This document shows, piece after piece, positions 62,699-64,000 of a DNA stretch of 64,000 nucleotides. Every line of letters begins with the position of its first letter. Within the stretch, counting starts at the first letter, position 1. The DNA is from Pseudomonadota bacterium (lineage in GTDB: Bacteria; Pseudomonadota; Gammaproteobacteria; Steroidobacterales; Steroidobacteraceae): the NCBI GenBank assembly GCA_021808195.1, contig JAKBCE010000006.1, positions 62,001 to 126,000 of the forward strand. Reading direction: 5' to 3'. A program made the position numbers and the translations under genes. The notes under the pieces were generated by a model, which was not told the DNA's origin, did no database searches, and saw only the letters and a list, made by a program, of their open reading frames with translations.

Positions 62699-64000
62699 TC
62701 AGCGCGGCCGCGTCTGGTTCTCTTGCAGGACCACGTCCTCGGGCGCGTTGACGAAGTAGCCCTGGATGAACTCCACGCCGAGTTGCCACAGCACCGCCAT
62801 GGTGTTGGCGTCTTCGACCCGCTCGGCGATGGTCTGGATGCCGCGCTTGGTGGCCTCCTCGGTCAGCGCCCGCACGTGATGCTGCAGATCGTTGTTGCGC
62901 GCGAGACTCTGCACGAGCGCGCCGTCGATTTTGACGTAGTCAAGCGGCATCGACTCGAGCACGGCGAATGCGTTGGTGGGCGAGCCGAAGCTCTCGATCG
63001 CAAAGCGGAAGCCCCACTGGCGCAGTTTTTCCGCTAGCGCGCGCGCCTGCGGGTTCGCGACGGCGATGGCCTCCGGTATCTGGAAGCACACACTGCGAGG
63101 GTCGGCGCGAGCGGAGCGGATGTGCCCATCGAGCCACGCGACAAAGGACGCATCGCGCACGGTGTCCTTCGACAGGCGCACGAACAGACAGCCCGGGCGA
63201 CGCTGGGCGGCGAACGACAGCGCCGCGCCGACGACCCAGCGGTCGATGTTCTTCAGCAGATCGTTGCGCTCGGCGGCTGGCAGGAACTCGCCCGGCAGTA
63301 CTTCCTTGCCGCGGTTATCGACCATGCGCAGCAGCACGTCGAACATGCGCGCATCCCCGCCTCGCAGACTCGCCACCGGCTGGGTCGCCAGGCGAAATCG
63401 ATTCTCGAGCAGAGCGCTCTTGATCTGCTTGACCCAGGCCGCATCGTAGGGCGTGGCCGCGGCCGCGGCCGCCCCGGCGGCGATCGCCTGGTTGCCGCCG
63501 CGGCGCGAGCCCTGGGCGCACGCGTCCGCGACGGCGGCGATGAGCGCATCCAGAGCGGGCGTGCCGCTCGTTACCGGCGCGAGCCCGATCGTACAGGTGA
63601 GCGTGACCGACTTCTTATCCGCGCGTAGCGGGCGGCGGGCTGTCTCCTGCACCAGTTGCGCCGCCCAGGCCTGCACGTCGCGCTCGTTGCCGCGCTCGAG
63701 TAGGGCCAGGAAGCGTACGCCGCCGAAGCGGCCGGCCACCTCGGTCGGATTCAGCGTCGCGCGCAGCAGGCCCGCGAACTCCCCAAGCACCTGCTCGCTC
63801 GCCGTCGCGCCCACGCTGCGCTCAACCTCTGCAAAGCGATCCAATCGGATCAGCGCGAGCGCACGCAACCCGCCGGGGCTCGCCGATTTGAGGCGCTGGC
63901 CGAGCGCGGGTAGCAGGTCACGGCGGTGCAGCAGTCCGGTCGTCTGATCGCACTGCACGACCTGCTGCAGTTCCTGCATCAGCTTGCGCTCATCGCGTGG
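62699..64000 (-). CDS. Degenerate GGDEF-EAL protein, FimX-like (5' end outside window)
   Basis: The frame is open to the window edge, and the residues before the first visible ATG (63979) read PRDERKL, a normal PAS-to-GGDEF linker, so the gene is cut. The GGDEF domain has RFGGVRFL in place of GGDEF and cannot cyclise. The EAL domain has DVLLRM for EALLR and IESFGSP for the DDFGTG region, while KIDG and ERVED remain. Loss of the metal-binding acids means probable c-di-GMP binding without hydrolysis. The phrase GKEVLPGEFLPAAERNDLLK and the overall layout recall FimX, the type IV pilus c-di-GMP receptor of Pseudomonas and Xanthomonas. Convergent with parC, with 7 nt between the stop codons. Confidence 0.82.
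   Translation of the reverse strand, partial: PRDERKLMQELQQVVQCDQTTGLLHRRDLLPALGQRLKSASPGGLRALALIRLDRFAEVERSVGATASEQVLGEFAGLLRATLNPTEVAGRFGGVRFLALLERGNERDVQAWAAQLVQETARRPLRADKKSVTLTCTIGLAPVTSGTPALDALIAAVADACAQGSRRGGNQAIAAGAAAAAATPYDAAWVKQIKSALLENRFRLATQPVASLRGGDARMFDVLLRMVDNRGKEVLPGEFLPAAERNDLLKNIDRWVVGAALSFAAQRRPGCLFVRLSKDTVRDASFVAWLDGHIRSARADPRSVCFQIPEAIAVANPQARALAEKLRQWGFRFAIESFGSPTNAFAVLESMPLDYVKIDGALVQSLARNNDLQHHVRALTEEATKRGIQTIAERVEDANTMAVLWQLGVEFIQGYFVNAPEDVVLQENQTRPR

Overview
The window is a dense, GC-rich (roughly two thirds G+C by eye), almost gap-free piece of a gammaproteobacterial chromosome. No gene-free stretch exceeds 300 bases, and I see no tRNA, rRNA, CRISPR array, insertion sequence or prophage. 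The gene orders glyA-nrdR-ribD-ribE..ribBX-ribH-nusB-thiL and parE-parC, a FleQ/FlhF/FlhG-type polar flagellar system, MotC/MotD stators, an atypical tPilZ protein and a FimX-like protein point to Gammaproteobacteria near the Xanthomonadales, Nevskiales and Steroidobacterales. I cannot name the genus from this sequence.

Bases 68-23920 (minus strand) are one continuous run of flagellar export, regulation and chemotaxis genes. In transcription order they are fliL-fliM-fliN-fliO-fliP-fliQ-fliR-flhB-flhA-flhF-flhG-fliA-cheY-cheZ-motC-motD-DUF2802-STAS-cheA-cheW-three MCPs-a second CheY-like regulator-a small secreted protein. Most junctions overlap by 4 nt or are under 30 nt. A perfect sigma54 promoter (23966-23981) precedes fliL. 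A second sigma54-like site (11087-11102) and a sigma28-like box (10534-10560) sit in the only two internal gaps suited to re-initiation. cheR and cheB are not present, although the first MCP ends in a CheR-type tether.

Bases 24040-33332 (plus strand) carry a CRP/Vfr-type operator, fleQ, a sigma54 promoter, fleR, fliE-fliF-fliG-fliH-fliI-fliJ-fliK. Both sigma54 activators lack an N-terminal receiver, and no fleS kinase lies between them. The regulatory cascade therefore appears to be FleQ (possibly under cAMP control) and sigma54 activating the fliL and fleR operons, then FliA for late genes.

Bases 33346-39082 (minus strand) hold ettA, mprF, a zinc-ribbon DUF4145-like protein and a tPilZ c-di-GMP receptor. 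Bases 39306-49097 (plus strand) are the glyA/nrdR/riboflavin/nusB/thiL block. It is interrupted by a secreted alpha/beta hydrolase with its own likely promoter and by a TlpA-type thioredoxin. The ribB gene is the ribBX variant with a degenerate GTP cyclohydrolase II half.

Bases 49155-52673 (plus strand) are signalling genes: a Ser/Thr kinase fused to a cyclic-nucleotide domain, and a two-component pair. Bases 52670-55850 (minus strand) are folE2, dxs and xseB, without the usual ispA. Bases 56014-62691 (plus strand) are a rubrerythrin/Fe-S oxidoreductase/DUF3501 trio, then parE and parC. The window ends inside a degenerate GGDEF-EAL protein resembling FimX (minus strand).
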